DNA of 57,977 nt from an uncultured Prevotella sp. (GTDB taxonomy: Bacteria; Bacteroidota; Bacteroidia; Bacteroidales; Bacteroidaceae): positions 1 through 57,977 of the forward strand of contig URCI01000013.1 of assembly GCA_900546345.1 (NCBI GenBank). Direction: 5' to 3'. The notes under the pieces were generated by a model. It saw only the letters and a program-made list of their open reading frames with translations, did no database searches and was not told the origin of the DNA. Shown here in pieces: positions 48,809 to 56,464 of this stretch. Each line of letters begins with the position of its first letter. Positions within the stretch are counted from its first letter, which is position 1. The position numbers and the translations under genes were made by a program.

Positions 48809-48869
48809 TCCGTGAGGATTGAGTGATCTTTCCGTGAGGATTGAATGGTCTCCGTAAGGATTGGATGGT
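48809..48869 (-). repeat. Three tandem 20-22-bp repeats in the tig leader
   Basis: Units TCCGTGAGGATTGAGTGATC, TCCGTGAGGATTGAATGGTC and TCCGTAAGGATTGGATGGT begin at 48809, 48831 and 48851. The period is about two helical turns. On the tig mRNA they read as repeated CAATCCTCACGGA. Purpose unknown; possible protein- or RNA-binding sites. Confidence 0.75.
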
Positions 48870-48934
48870 TGTATTCCCGCAGGGGCACACCAAACGCTTA
48901 TCGCTCATCATGCGACAAGAGTCATTTTGATTGG

Positions 48935-48942
48935 CAAAATTA
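48935..48942 (-). promoter_or_regulatory. tig promoter -7 box
   Basis: TAATTTTG on the minus strand, about 155 bases before the tig ATG, so the leader includes the three direct repeats. Confidence 0.6.
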
Positions 48943-49001
48943 CGCATATTTTACCAATCCACCTAATATAGGGTGGAAAAATTTGTTTTTTTAACCATCT
49001 C

Positions 49002-49979
49002 TTACTCGCCATAAACTTCTGCAAGCAAAGACTTTCGAGCTTGAGCGGCAAAGGCGCGGTCCTCTTCATTGGACTGGAACTTACGATAGACAAAGTTATC
49101 GCTCAGATAGTTCTTTCTCACGACCTTGTTGGCAGCCAGCTCTTCGGGCAGTCCCTGGAACAGGATCCGTCCCTCAAAGAGCAGATAAGCACGATCGGTG
49201 ATAGACAAGGTTTCCTGCACGTTGTGGTCGGTGATCAGGATACCTATATTGCGGTATTTCAGTCGCCACACGATATGCTGGATGTCCTCGACGGCAATCG
49301 GGTCGACACCGGCGAATGGCTCGTCGAGCATGATAAACTTCGGGTCGATGGCCAGACAGCGTGCGATCTCGGTACGGCGTCGCTCACCACCGGAGAGACG
49401 GTCACCTTTGTTTTTCCTCACCTTGTTGAGTCGGAACTCCTTGATCAGGCTTTCCAACTTATCGAGTTGCTGCTGATGAGAGAGCTTCGTCATTTCCAGT
49501 ACGGCCATGATATTGTCTTCCACGCTCAGTTTTCTAAAGACGCTGGCCTCCTGCGGGAGATAGCCGATGCCAGCCCGCGCACGTTTGTAAACCGGATATT
49601 TGGTAATTTCCTTATCGTCAATGAATACTTTACCACCGTTGGGCACGATCAAACCTGTCGTCATATAGAAGGAAGTGGTCTTGCCGGCGCCGTTAGGTCC
49701 GAGCAATCCCACGATTTCTCCTTGTTTGACATTGAACGTGACATGATCCGCCACGGTGCGTTTACCATAGCGCTTCACGAGTTCTTCGGCATGTAGTTCC
49801 TTGTGCTTCAACTTGCTCATCAGCAAACGGTCCACCTCTTCCGGGGCCATGTGCTCAAAATCAGGGCGCTGTTGCTGTGCAGCTTCGTTGTCGGGCGTTT
49901 GTTGCTCATCATTCTGCGATGTCAGCAGGGCATCGTTGTCCTGTGCAGCAGGTGCTTGTAATGTATCGTCCATGATCAT
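49002..49979 (-). CDS. lptB: LPS export ABC transporter ATP-binding protein LptB
   Basis: ATPase that powers lipopolysaccharide extraction by the LptFGC complex. The 325-residue protein has an unusual N-terminal extension of about 60 residues rich in Gln, Asp and Glu (EAAQQQRPDFEHMAPEEVDR) before the normal LptB body. The body shows HAEELVKRYGKRTVADHV, Walker A IVGLLGPNGAGKTTSFYMTT, the LptB-typical GIGYLPQEASVFRKLSVEDN, signature DRLSGGERRRTEIARCLA, Walker B FIMLDEPFAGVDPIAVED and switch ILITDHNVQETL. The start could be 49979 or 49973; a promoter box lies only 12 bases upstream, which would leave a very short leader. It is divergent from mlaE. Confidence 0.93.
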   Translation of the reverse strand: MIMDDTLQAPAAQDNDALLTSQNDEQQTPDNEAAQQQRPDFEHMAPEEVDRLLMSKLKHKELHAEELVKRYGKRTVADHVTFNVKQGEIVGLLGPNGAGKTTSFYMTTGLIVPNGGKVFIDDKEITKYPVYKRARAGIGYLPQEASVFRKLSVEDNIMAVLEMTKLSHQQQLDKLESLIKEFRLNKVRKNKGDRLSGGERRRTEIARCLAIDPKFIMLDEPFAGVDPIAVEDIQHIVWRLKYRNIGILITDHNVQETLSITDRAYLLFEGRILFQGLPEELAANKVVRKNYLSDNFVYRKFQSNEEDRAFAAQARKSLLAEVYGE

Positions 49980-49990
49980 TGTTTTGAATG

Positions 49991-49998
49991 CAAAAATA
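49991..49998 (-). promoter_or_regulatory. lptB promoter -7 box
   Basis: TATTTTTG on the minus strand, immediately upstream of the first ATG. It implies a near-leaderless mRNA or use of a later start codon. Confidence 0.5.
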
Positions 49999-50047
49999 CT
50001 AAAAAAACACCTAATAACATTGATAAAAGCAAAAACTCTTCTTTTTA

Positions 50048-50080
50048 TTGCAGTTTTTTATGGGAATTTGGTTACTTTTG
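50048..50080 (+). promoter_or_regulatory. mlaE-mlaF promoter
   Basis: TTGC (50048-50051), 21 bases, then TACTTTTG (50073-50080), 22 bases before the ATG. Confidence 0.65.
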
Positions 50081-50102
50081 CATCAATAAATAGGTACAGC
50101 CC

Positions 50103-50861
50103 ATGCTTTTATTGAAGTTGCTTCATCGTTATCTCACCACTTTCGGACGTTACCTCATCCTGATGGGGCGCACTTTTGCACGTCCAGAGCGTATGCGTAT
50201 GTTTATGAAGCGTTATGTGAAAGAGATGTCACAGTTGGGTGTAGACTCCATTGTCATCGTGTTGCTGATCAGTTTCTTCATCGGTGCCGTGATCTGCATT
50301 CAGATGAAAGTGAACATCTCCAGCCCATGGATGCCCCGCTGGACGACAGGCTACACCACCCGTGAGATCATGTTATTGGAGTTTTCCTCATCTATTATGT
50401 GTCTGATTCTATCCGGCAAGGTAGGATCTAACATTGCCTCAGAATTGGGCACGATGCGTGTTACGCAACAGATCGATGCCCTGGATATCATGGGAGTCAA
50501 CTCGGCTAATTATCTGATACTTCCAAAGATTCTCGGACTGGTGACAATCATGCCGTTTCTGGTGATCTTCTCTTCTGCCATGGGCATCATCGGCGCTTAT
50601 GCTACAGTCATCATTGGACACATGATGTCGCCCGACGATCTCACAGCAGGCATGCACCATGCTTTTAATTCCTGGTTTGTGTGGATGAGCATCATCAAGA
50701 GTCTTTTCTTCGCCTTCATCATATCGAGTGTGTCGTCCTACTTTGGTTACACGGTAGAAGGCGGCTCTGTAGAGGTAGGCAAGGCATCGACCGACGCTGT
50801 TGTGTGCAGCAGTGTGCTCATCCTGTTCTCCGATGTTTTCCTTACACAATTACTGAGTTAA
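50103..50861 (+). CDS. mlaE: MlaE-family lipid ABC transporter permease
   Basis: A 252-residue inner-membrane permease of the MlaE/YrbE family, which moves phospholipids between inner and outer membrane with MlaF, MlaD and others. It has a short amphipathic N-terminus (LLKLLHRYLTTFGRYLILMG) and then about five helices with VDSIVIVLLISFFIGAVICI, SSSIMCLILSGKVGSNIASE and LGTMRVTQQIDALDIMGVNS, the most conserved family stretch. The ATG at 50103 fits the promoter at 50048-50080. mlaF follows after 3 nt. mlaD is not adjacent within the window. Confidence 0.95.
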   Translation: MLLLKLLHRYLTTFGRYLILMGRTFARPERMRMFMKRYVKEMSQLGVDSIVIVLLISFFIGAVICIQMKVNISSPWMPRWTTGYTTREIMLLEFSSSIMCLILSGKVGSNIASELGTMRVTQQIDALDIMGVNSANYLILPKILGLVTIMPFLVIFSSAMGIIGAYATVIIGHMMSPDDLTAGMHHAFNSWFVWMSIIKSLFFAFIISSVSSYFGYTVEGGSVEVGKASTDAVVCSSVLILFSDVFLTQLLS

Positions 50862-50864
50862 GCT

Positions 50865-51635
50865 ATGATAGAAGTCAAGAATCTTACGAAGCGCTTTGAG
50901 GACAAGACCGTTCTCGAGAACATCGACGCAGTCTTTGAAACGGGCAAGACCAATCTCATCATCGGGCAGAGCGGTTCCGGAAAGACGGTACTCATGAAAA
51001 ATATAGTGGGCCTTCTCGAACCCACACAAGGTCAGATACTCTACGACGGGCGCGACTTCACGGCGATGAACAAGAAAGAGAAGGTGCTGATGCGGCGCGA
51101 GATGGGAATGATCTTTCAAGGTGCTGCTCTCTTTGACTCGATGACGGTACAAGAAAATGTGCAGTTTCCTCTGGACATGTTCTCCAATATGACTTCACGC
51201 GAACGTGCCAAGAGAGCACAAGAATGCCTGGAGCGTGTCAACCTATTGGAAGCACGCAACAAATACCCCGACGAGATCTCCGGTGGTATGCAGAAGCGAG
51301 TGGCCATCGCAAGGGCCATCGTGCTCAACCCGAAGTATCTTTTTTGTGATGAACCTAACTCCGGTCTGGATCCGAAAACATCACTGGTCATCGACAAATT
51401 GCTTTCCGAGATAACAAAAGACTATCAGATGACAACGATCATCAACACGCATGACATGAACTCTGTCATGGGTATCGGAGAGAATATCATCTTTATATAT
51501 AAAGGACACAAGGAGTGGCAGGGCAACAAAGACCAGGTGATCAGTTCCACGAACAAAAGGCTCAACGATCTGGTCTTTGCCAGCGATCTGTTCCGGAAAG
51601 TAAAAAAGGTGGAAATGCAGGAAGAGAACTCTTAA
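50865..51635 (+). CDS. mlaF: MlaF-type lipid ABC transporter ATP-binding protein
   Basis: A 256-residue ATPase partner of the MlaE permease. Walker A is in LIIGQSGSGKTVLMKNIVGL, the Q-loop in MGMIFQGAALFDSMTVQENV (the MlaF-typical GALFDS form), the signature in DEISGGMQKRVAIARAIVLN, Walker B in YLFCDEPNSGLDPKTS, and the switch in TTIINTHDMNSVMGIGENII. The C-terminal 30 residues end in a Glu/Lys-rich tail. It begins 3 nt after mlaE. A GACAAGCCCG hairpin follows at 51660-51694. Confidence 0.95.
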   Translation: MIEVKNLTKRFEDKTVLENIDAVFETGKTNLIIGQSGSGKTVLMKNIVGLLEPTQGQILYDGRDFTAMNKKEKVLMRREMGMIFQGAALFDSMTVQENVQFPLDMFSNMTSRERAKRAQECLERVNLLEARNKYPDEISGGMQKRVAIARAIVLNPKYLFCDEPNSGLDPKTSLVIDKLLSEITKDYQMTTIINTHDMNSVMGIGENIIFIYKGHKEWQGNKDQVISSTNKRLNDLVFASDLFRKVKKVEMQEENS

Positions 51636-51659
51636 GACTTCCTTCTGAAAGAAAGAAAA

Positions 51660-51694
51660 CAGACAAGCCCGAGCTCTTGACCCGGGCTTGTCTG
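51660..51694 (+). terminator. Hairpin after mlaF
   Basis: CAGACAAGCCCG pairs with CGGGCTTGTCTG (51660-51694). The following T-run is weak (TTATATA), but the stem is long; it may also serve the convergent lipoprotein gene. Confidence 0.7.
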
Positions 51695-51804
51695 TTATAT
51701 AGAGATAGAACTTTTCTATCGTGTCACAAAGGAGCTGAGTTGCCAAGCATCAGTGAAGCACTTAGAGAGCATATCCCGACGGCCTGCTTAAGAAAGGCGT
51801 CTCA

Positions 51805-52203
51805 TCAGCGGGTATACCAGACACCTTTTTTCTCCACCATCGGCACACACACTTCCTCGCGGGTGCTATCACCATATTCAAATACCAAATACACATTGGC
51901 CACATGCTTGACGGTATCAGCCTTGGCATCGAGGATCTTCACCTTCTTGATGCCACGGTGCTCTTGCTCCTGTTGCGCCACAAACATCCGGGCATTGTCC
52001 TCCAATTGTTTACGATAGCTGTCCGGAATCTTATAGGGCATGTATGTGCCAGCCACAAAATCCTTATACTTTCCTGCCAACAGCTGATCGTAGTAGCTCT
52101 TTGCCGCATGCGCCGCAATCTTATCAGGCGTTGGTGCTTCCTTGCATGCCACCACCTCTAACAGACAGGCCGCCACGGCCGCATATCGCCATACCCTTTG
52201 CAT
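51805..52203 (-). CDS. Small exported lipoprotein, NTF2-like fold possible
   Basis: A 132-residue lipoprotein. The ATG at 52203 (MQRVWRYAAVAACLLEVVAC) was chosen because it gives a lipobox VVAC with a lipid-modified cysteine near residue 20, while the longer frame to the left runs into der. The mature part is mostly helix and strand with LLAGKYKDFVAGTYMPYKIP, FEYGDSTREEVCVPMVEKKG and a final VWYTR. This resembles small NTF2-like or DUF4878-type envelope proteins, but I would not assign a function. It begins 2 nt after the der stop codon, so the two are translationally linked. Confidence 0.78.
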   Translation of the reverse strand: MQRVWRYAAVAACLLEVVACKEAPTPDKIAAHAAKSYYDQLLAGKYKDFVAGTYMPYKIPDSYRKQLEDNARMFVAQQEQEHRGIKKVKILDAKADTVKHVANVYLVFEYGDSTREEVCVPMVEKKGVWYTR

Positions 52204-52204
52204 G

Positions 52205-53518
52205 TTACTTCTGACGGATAAACACATTGATCGGACAGCCATGCATCGACCAGTTCTCACGGATTTTATTCTCCAGGAAGCGGCGATAAGGTTCCTTGAT
52301 ATATTGCGGCAGATTGGCATAGAACACGAAAGAGGGAATCTGTGTGTTGGGCAGCTGCGAGCAATATTTGATCTTGATATATTTGCCTTTTGTAGACGGT
52401 GGTGGTGTCTGCTCGATGATCGGCAACATCACTTCATTGAGTTTGGTCGTGCCGATGCGTGTCTCACGGTTGAGATAGACTTGTTTGGCCGTCTCCAGCA
52501 CCTTGAAGATACGCTGTTTGGTCAGTGCGGAAGCAAAGATAATCGGAAAATCGACGAAGGGGGCCATACGATTGTGGATGGCATTCTTAAAGGTATCAAT
52601 AGCCTTCTGGCTCTTGTCCTCCACTAAGTCCCACTTGTTGACAACGACTACAAGACTCTTATTGTTCTTCTGTATCAGCTGGAAAATGTTCATATCCTGA
52701 GCTTCAATGCCACGTGTGGCGTCGATCATCAGGATACACACATCGCTGTTCTCTATCGCGCGTATGCTACGCATGACACTATAGAACTCCAGATCCTCGC
52801 TCACCTTGTTTTTACGGCGGATGCCGGCTGTGTCTACAAGGTAGAAGTCAAAGCCGAACTTGGTATAGCGTGTGTAGATGCTGTCACGTGTCGTGCCTGC
52901 GATGTCTGTGACGATATTGCGTTCCTCGCCGATGAAAGCATTGATCAGACTCGACTTACCGGCATTGGGGCGTCCTACGACAGCAAAGCGCGGGATATTC
53001 TCTTCAGCCTCGTCCACGTCGATAGCCGGCAACTTGGTCAATACCATATCCAAGAGATCACCGGTACCGCCACCTGTGGCTGCACTGATGCAGACCGGAT
53101 CTCCCAGCCCGAGACGATAGAACTCGGCAGCCTCATAGGCGTTGCCACTGTTGTCGACCTTATTGGCAACCAGGATTACCGGCAGCTTGGCCCGACGAAG
53201 AATCATGGCCACGTCCTCGTCCCAATCCGTTACTCCCGTCTCCACGTCCACCAGGAAGAGCACGAGATCGGCCTCTTCCGTGGCCACCATCACCTGCTGA
53301 CGAATAGCATCCTCAAAGATATCATCTGATTTCACGACCCATCCTCCGGTATCGACCACGGAGAATTCCTTGCCGTTCCAACTACATTTGCCGTACTGTC
53401 GGTCACGCGTTGTGCCGGCTACATCGCTTACAATAGCCCTACGGCTCTGGGTCATACGATTAAAAAGTGTGGACTTTCCCACATTGGGGCGTCCCACAAT
53501 AGCTACTAAATTTGCCAT
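52205..53518 (-). CDS. der: Ribosome-assembly GTPase Der (EngA)
   Basis: Two-domain GTPase needed for 50S subunit assembly. From the ATG at 53518 (MANLVAIVGRPNVGKSTLFN) it is 437 residues, the family's usual length; the longer upstream frame is not Der-like. Domain 1 has the P-loop GRPNVGKST, DTGGW and NKVD motifs. Domain 2 repeats them as AVVGRPNAGKSSLINAFIGE, VDTAGIRRKNK and VVNKWDLVED. The C-terminal KH-like domain follows. It lies downstream of era in the DUF177-to-lipoprotein run. Confidence 0.97.
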   Translation of the reverse strand: MANLVAIVGRPNVGKSTLFNRMTQSRRAIVSDVAGTTRDRQYGKCSWNGKEFSVVDTGGWVVKSDDIFEDAIRQQVMVATEEADLVLFLVDVETGVTDWDEDVAMILRRAKLPVILVANKVDNSGNAYEAAEFYRLGLGDPVCISAATGGGTGDLLDMVLTKLPAIDVDEAEENIPRFAVVGRPNAGKSSLINAFIGEERNIVTDIAGTTRDSIYTRYTKFGFDFYLVDTAGIRRKNKVSEDLEFYSVMRSIRAIENSDVCILMIDATRGIEAQDMNIFQLIQKNNKSLVVVVNKWDLVEDKSQKAIDTFKNAIHNRMAPFVDFPIIFASALTKQRIFKVLETAKQVYLNRETRIGTTKLNEVMLPIIEQTPPPSTKGKYIKIKYCSQLPNTQIPSFVFYANLPQYIKEPYRRFLENKIRENWSMHGCPINVFIRQK

Positions 53519-53640
53519 TTCGTTGTTTGATTTCTGAAGTTTAACATTCTTCGGCCCTCCCGAAGGAGAGTGCACCCTGCCATACAGTCAGGGGAATTTC
53601 ATGAGTGATGAATGTTGAATGATGAATTTCTTCAACATTC
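53519..53640. other. Short intergenic region with an inverted repeat
   Basis: GAATGTTGAA pairs with TTCAACATTC between 53608 and 53640, with 10 perfect pairs around TGATGAATTTC. The era end is beside it. No T-run follows on the minus strand. Sequences of this GAATGTTGAA type recur in intergenic regions of related genomes, by memory. Confidence 0.5.
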
Positions 53641-54522
53641 TCATTGCGGGTTATACCCGAAGTGATCGAGTTCCCGTTGAGAATTGCGCCAGTCTTTGTC
53701 TACCTTCACAAAGGTTTCCAAGTAAATCGCTTTCCCAAAGAACTTCTCAAGGCTCTTGCGGGCCTCTGAGGAGACTTTTTTCAGTGCAGTACCTTGGTGT
53801 CCGATGATAATGCCCTTTTGGGAATCGCGTTCCACATAGATCACAGCATTGATATGGATATGATGCTCATCCTCCTTGAAGCGCTCCACCACGACCTCAA
53901 CAGAATAAGGAATCTCCTTGTCGTAATAACGCAGGATCTTCTCGCGGATAATTTCCGAGACAAAGAACTTAGCCGGTTTGTCGGTCAACTGATCCTTGTC
54001 GAAATAAGCAGGGCTCTCAGGCAACAACTCCTCTATGCGCTTCATGAGCATGTCAATACCAAACTTGTTTTGAGCAGAGATAGGAAGGATCTCAGCATTG
54101 GGCAACAGAGCGTGCCACTTCTCCACGATGTCTCCAAGATGCTGTTGATCGGTCTCATCGATCTTGTTGATGAGCAACAGCACCGGGATCTTCATCTCTC
54201 TGACCTTCTCAAGGAAGTCGTGATTCTTCTCCGGATTTTCCACCACGTCCGTCACATAGAGCAGGATGTCAGCGTCGGCCAATGCCGATTCCGAGAAAGC
54301 CAGCATCATTTCCTGCATCTTATAATTAGGCTTCAGCACTCCGGGTGTGTCAGAGAAGACGATCTGCATATTGGGCTTGTTGACAATGCCCATAATGCGG
54401 TGACGTGTGGTCTGAGCCTTAAACGTGGCAATACTGATTTTTTCACCGACAAGCTGATTCATCAGCGTTGACTTGCCTACATTAGGATTTCCTACGATAT
54501 TTACAAAACCAGCCTTATGCAT
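53641..54522 (-). CDS. era: GTPase Era
   Basis: A 293-residue GTPase that helps 16S rRNA maturation and 30S assembly. P-loop GNPNVGKSTLMNQLVG, switch region YKMQEMM, the DTPGVLKPNY motif, VLLLINKIDETD and the SAQNKFGID motif are present. A KH domain with IIGHQGTALKKVSSEARKSL follows at the C-terminus. A terminator at 54561-54598 lies between fabH and era, so era may use its own promoter or read-through. Confidence 0.97.
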   Translation of the reverse strand: MHKAGFVNIVGNPNVGKSTLMNQLVGEKISIATFKAQTTRHRIMGIVNKPNMQIVFSDTPGVLKPNYKMQEMMLAFSESALADADILLYVTDVVENPEKNHDFLEKVREMKIPVLLLINKIDETDQQHLGDIVEKWHALLPNAEILPISAQNKFGIDMLMKRIEELLPESPAYFDKDQLTDKPAKFFVSEIIREKILRYYDKEIPYSVEVVVERFKEDEHHIHINAVIYVERDSQKGIIIGHQGTALKKVSSEARKSLEKFFGKAIYLETFVKVDKDWRNSQRELDHFGYNPQ

Positions 54523-54560
54523 AAGTAACTTTTAATTAAACATACAATATCACAAACAAA

Positions 54561-54598
54561 AAAACGCATTCTTACTATAACAAGAAGGATGCGTTTTT
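54561..54598 (-). terminator. Terminator after fabH
   Basis: ACGCATTCTT (54564-54573) pairs with AAGAAGGATGCGT (54583-54595) with a small bulge, and the minus strand ends TTTTTTTG. It separates the rpmF-fabH unit from era-der. Confidence 0.85.
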
Positions 54599-54627
54599 CT
54601 GTTGTTATGAATGGAGGTACCTACGAA

Positions 54628-55650
54628 TTACTTGGTTTCTGCCGTTGCGGCAGCACCATCGTAAGCCCATTTCAGATACATAGCTCCGTGAACAAATCCG
54701 GCTCCGAAAGCAGTGAGAATGACGTTGTCGCCCTTCTTCAGCTTTGCCTCGTTGTCCCACATAGCCAAAGGAATAGTAGCGGAACTGGTATTGCCATAGT
54801 GATCGATATTGATCATCACCTTGTCAAGAGGCAAGTCAGCACGCTTAGCCACTGCATCGATGATACGAAGGTTGGCCTCATGCGGGATGATCCAGTTCAC
54901 GTCATCGGCAGTCAGACCATTATGCTTCATGATATAGTCCACATCGTCGCTCATATCAGTCACTGCGTTACGGAACACGTTACGCCCCTCCTGATAGATA
55001 TAGTGCAGACGATGGTCTACGGTGAAGTGCGAGGGAGGGCAGACACTGCCGCCAGCCTTCATGTGAAGGAAGGGCAAACCTGCGCCATCGGTACGCATAA
55101 ACGAGTCTTGAAAACCAATGCCCTCTTCCTCTGTAGCTTCTACCAGCACAGCACCGGCGCCGTCACCAAAGAGCACACACGTCTGTCGGTCGGTGTAGTC
55201 AACAATGGACGACATTTTCTCGGCAGAAACGACGATGATCTTTTTGTAACGTCCGCTCTGAATCATCGAGCAGGCCTGCTCCAAAGCATAAATAAAGCCA
55301 CAGCAGGCGCACGACATATCAAAGGCGAAAGCATTCTTCAATCCCAGTTTTCCCAGGATGATGCTGGCTGTAGACGGGAAAGGATAGTCAGGAGTCGTTG
55401 TTGAGACGATGAGTGCATCAATAGTGTCCGGATCAACACCTGTTTTACGGAGCAGCTGCTTGGCAGCCTTGCGCCCCATATAGCTTGATCCGAGGCCTTC
55501 CTCCGTAAGGATACGGCGCTCTTTGATGCCAACACGCGTAGTAATCCACTCATCGCTGGTGTCCACCATGCGCGACAGTTCCTCATTGGTGAGGACATAG
55601 TCGGGCACATATCCACCAACACCTGTGATTATCGCGTTAATCTTTCCCAT
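54628..55650 (-). CDS. fabH: Beta-ketoacyl-ACP synthase III
   Basis: Starts fatty-acid synthesis by condensing acetyl-CoA with malonyl-ACP. The 340-residue enzyme has the nucleophilic cysteine in FDMSCACCGFIYALEQAC near residue 120, the catalytic histidine in WIIPHEANLRIIDAVAKRA, and the asparagine in IDHYGNTSSATIPLAMWD. A VTTRVGIKERRILTEEGLGS segment is also typical. It overlaps the rpmF stop by one base (TAATG), which couples ribosomal protein and lipid synthesis expression as in many bacteria. The paired DUF177-rpmF-fabH order is common. Confidence 0.97.
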   Translation of the reverse strand: MGKINAIITGVGGYVPDYVLTNEELSRMVDTSDEWITTRVGIKERRILTEEGLGSSYMGRKAAKQLLRKTGVDPDTIDALIVSTTTPDYPFPSTASIILGKLGLKNAFAFDMSCACCGFIYALEQACSMIQSGRYKKIIVVSAEKMSSIVDYTDRQTCVLFGDGAGAVLVEATEEEGIGFQDSFMRTDGAGLPFLHMKAGGSVCPPSHFTVDHRLHYIYQEGRNVFRNAVTDMSDDVDYIMKHNGLTADDVNWIIPHEANLRIIDAVAKRADLPLDKVMINIDHYGNTSSATIPLAMWDNEAKLKKGDNVILTAFGAGFVHGAMYLKWAYDGAAATAETK

Positions 55651-55835
55651 TACTCAGCAGCTTCCTTAACGATAGCGACCTTGCCACGATAGTAGCCACA
55701 TGTCGGGCAAACGGTGTGATAGACATAGTAAGCACCGCAGTTAGGGCATACAGCCAGTGTGGGGGCTACTGCCTTATCGTGAGTTCTACGCTTGAGTGTA
55801 CGAGTCTTGGACTGTCTTCTTTTAGGATGTGCCAT
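55650..55835 (-). CDS. rpmF: 50S ribosomal protein L32
   Basis: A 61-residue ribosomal protein beginning MAHPKRRQSKTRTLKRRTHD, with two zinc-binding C-x2-C pairs (CPNCGAYYVYHTVCPTCGYY) as in the zinc-bearing form of L32. It lies 13 nt after the DUF177 gene and one base overlaps fabH, so the three are one operon. Confidence 0.98.
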   Translation of the reverse strand: MAHPKRRQSKTRTLKRRTHDKAVAPTLAVCPNCGAYYVYHTVCPTCGYYRGKVAIVKEAAE

Positions 55836-55848
55836 AATTCTTTAATCT

Positions 55849-56373
55849 TTAATTTTTATCTTTTATTTTTTTCAATGCTGCCCATCGGGAATCCACAGGC
55901 TCTGTATTCTCATCACCGCTTCGGGCGGCCGAATGTTCTTGTAGAATCTTCATCATGGCAGGGTCGCATTTTCCAGGTGCATGCACATGCCTGAGTGGAA
56001 TACTGAGTTCTATAAATTCATAGATGAACCACGACACGTCGAGAATAGCGTTGTCTTCTCTGACTGTGACGAGATCATCATCTTCCGAGTAGTCTTCACC
56101 AAACTTTGCCACCAGATGGTCATCACTCTCAATGGGCTGTTCCATATCTTCCAAGCAGAGATCGCAAGGAACGATGACAAAGCCGTCTGTGTGAAAATCC
56201 AAATAGAACACATCTCCCGTACGACGGATCGTCAACGAGGAATGCACACGGCCACGTTTTACCGCCGGGGCCTGTATAGCCTCGAAGTAAGGGTCGCTCA
56301 AATCGAAGTCAAAGACATTGTCGCCTTCCGACAAGCCTTTTAAGTCTATCTTAAACTGCTCTAAATTAGACAT
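55849..56373 (-). CDS. DUF177 (YceD)-family protein, L32-associated
   Basis: A 174-residue protein of the DUF177 family, whose members are almost always encoded just before rpmF and are thought to act in 23S rRNA or ribosome maturation. Visible are the CDLCLEDMEQPIESDDHLVA region with the paired cysteines, FGEDYSEDDDLV, and the WFIYEFIELSIPLRHVHAPG segment typical of the family. The ATG at 56373 (MSNLEQFKIDLKGLS) was chosen; the frame is open upstream, but a TAACTTTG box at 56404-56411 would start the mRNA just before the alternative ATG at 56388. It heads the operon. Confidence 0.9.
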   Translation of the reverse strand: MSNLEQFKIDLKGLSEGDNVFDFDLSDPYFEAIQAPAVKRGRVHSSLTIRRTGDVFYLDFHTDGFVIVPCDLCLEDMEQPIESDDHLVAKFGEDYSEDDDLVTVREDNAILDVSWFIYEFIELSIPLRHVHAPGKCDPAMMKILQEHSAARSGDENTEPVDSRWAALKKIKDKN

Positions 56374-56403
56374 ATCACAAACAGACATATCACATTTGGT
56401 TTG

Positions 56404-56411
56404 CAAAGTTA
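56404..56411 (-). promoter_or_regulatory. Promoter -7 box of the DUF177-rpmF-fabH operon
   Basis: TAACTTTG on the minus strand; predicted start near 56397, which rules out the farthest upstream start codon at 56406. Confidence 0.65.
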
Positions 56412-56464
56412 CTACTTTTTTTTGATAGTGTCAAATTTATCTGCAAAAACTTTCTTAAAACTAT

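Noticed and set aside
48809..48869. Short CRISPR remnant
   Set aside because: The three units are contiguous, without spacers, and lie in a gene leader.
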